From positions 59,143,655 to 59,207,654 of the forward strand of contig JAKGHH010000005.1 of the NCBI GenBank assembly GCA_022828595.1: a DNA stretch of 64,000 nucleotides, given 5' to 3'. Under the pieces are notes generated by a model. It was given only the letters and a program-made list of their open reading frames with translations, was not told the origin of the DNA and made no database searches. Shown piece after piece: positions 63,755 through 64,000 of the stretch. The translations under genes were made by a program, and so were the position numbers. Origin of the DNA: Nelumbo lutea (taxonomy: Eukaryota; Streptophyta; Magnoliopsida; Proteales; Nelumbonaceae). The number at the start of each line of letters is the position of its first letter. Within the stretch, counting starts at the first letter, position 1.

Positions 63755-64000
63755 CATGCTCGGAGCTACTTCTTTGCCATCAGAAGGCACTTCAACAACA
63801 CCCGAAGGCCCTGCCTCTCCTTCAGAGTCCGGCTCGCCATCAGCAGCATCGGCCATCTCCTGAGTTATACGCGAAGTGGATATGGCACTAACATCGAGGT
63901 CGGGGTATGTGTTCCAGATCATCCACCTGCTCAGTTTGAACCCCCTTCTGTAAGAATCCACCATCAGATCGTCAAAATGCGGAGAGGCAATGTAGTCTTC
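63752..64000 (-). CDS. Antisense ORF of Tat-type Gypsy element (partial)
   Basis: On the minus strand an open frame enters from beyond the window. It reads EDYIASPHFDDLMVDSYRRG, FKLSRWMIWNTYPDLDVSAI, then an acidic Pro/Gly/Ser-rich tail ending in a stop at 63,752. The SYRRGF...YPDLDVSAI pattern is typical of the gag-like or transposon-protein C-termini encoded antisense between integrase and 3' LTR in some Tat elements. Function is unknown. It is undamaged in view, unlike the sense polyprotein. Confidence 0.62.

Larger units (their letters stand above)
57167..64000 (+). mobile_element. Ty3/Gypsy Tat-clade LTR retrotransposon, 3' end outside window
   Basis: The order is 5' LTR, PBS, gag, protease, RT, RNase H, a second (archaeal-type) RNase H, integrase, then a non-coding stretch with an (AT)n run and an antisense frame. 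The extra RNase H and the antisense frame place it in the Tat clade (Ogre/Retand/TatI-III group). Frameshifts, stops and deletions make it non-autonomous. The 3' LTR is beyond 64,000, so age and target duplication cannot be read here. Confidence 0.92.

Noticed and set aside
63396..63863. 155-codon frame with Tyr-Ile run
   Set aside because: It runs through the (AT)n microsatellite, and the remaining residues match no domain.

Overview
This is nuclear DNA of a flowering plant. It has GT-AG spliced genes for plant-specific families, plant LINE, Copia, Tat-clade Gypsy, hAT, MULE and SINE elements, and long AT-rich spacers. I see no bacterial, viral or CRISPR features. I cannot name the species from sequence alone.

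Layout. Positions 1-7,310 hold two degenerate L1-type LINEs end to end, and 7,311-9,110 holds an LTR-like segment with a 15-bp minisatellite. From 9,433 to 28,348 (+) nine exons of a GPI-anchored aspartic protease are spread over 19 kb. All splice sites and phases agree, and both catalytic motifs are intact, while its introns carry a whole Copia element, an RTE-type LINE relic, SINEs, hAT-like MITEs, a carB-carrying Pack-MULE and a 5'-truncated LINE. Positions 28.6-38.2 kb are repeat-rich spacer with several nested MITEs. An apparently intact two-exon HIPP metallochaperone gene lies at 38,750-39,302 (+). Positions 39.7-45.7 kb are spacer with small MITEs and LINE scraps. An orphan first exon of a thylakoid-lumen FKBP (-), with an early stop, lies at 45,779-46,174. 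A tandem repeat follows at about 46.9-47.5 kb. An intronless, broken vicilin copy (-) at 47,692-49,577 is split by an hAT-type MITE. A 3.3-kb hAT element with a decayed transposase occupies 50,140-53,444. Three unrelated gene fragments (CLASSY-like, E2F, two-pore K+ channel) lie within 54.3-56.75 kb. A Tat-clade Gypsy element runs from 57,167 past the window end.

The working genes supported here are the aspartic protease (its first exon(s) are not in view and may lie upstream) and the HIPP. Almost everything else is transposon or gene relic. The window is most informative for insertion order: many insertions can be dated relative to one another from target-site duplications, including one whose empty site is preserved by a paralogous repeat copy. 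The best candidates for new biology are the Pack-MULE (22,327-24,295, perfect 9-bp duplication, carB fragment) and the mixed-strand CLASSY/E2F/TPK fragment cluster. Both are gene-fragment capture or shuffling rather than a clearly new molecular system.
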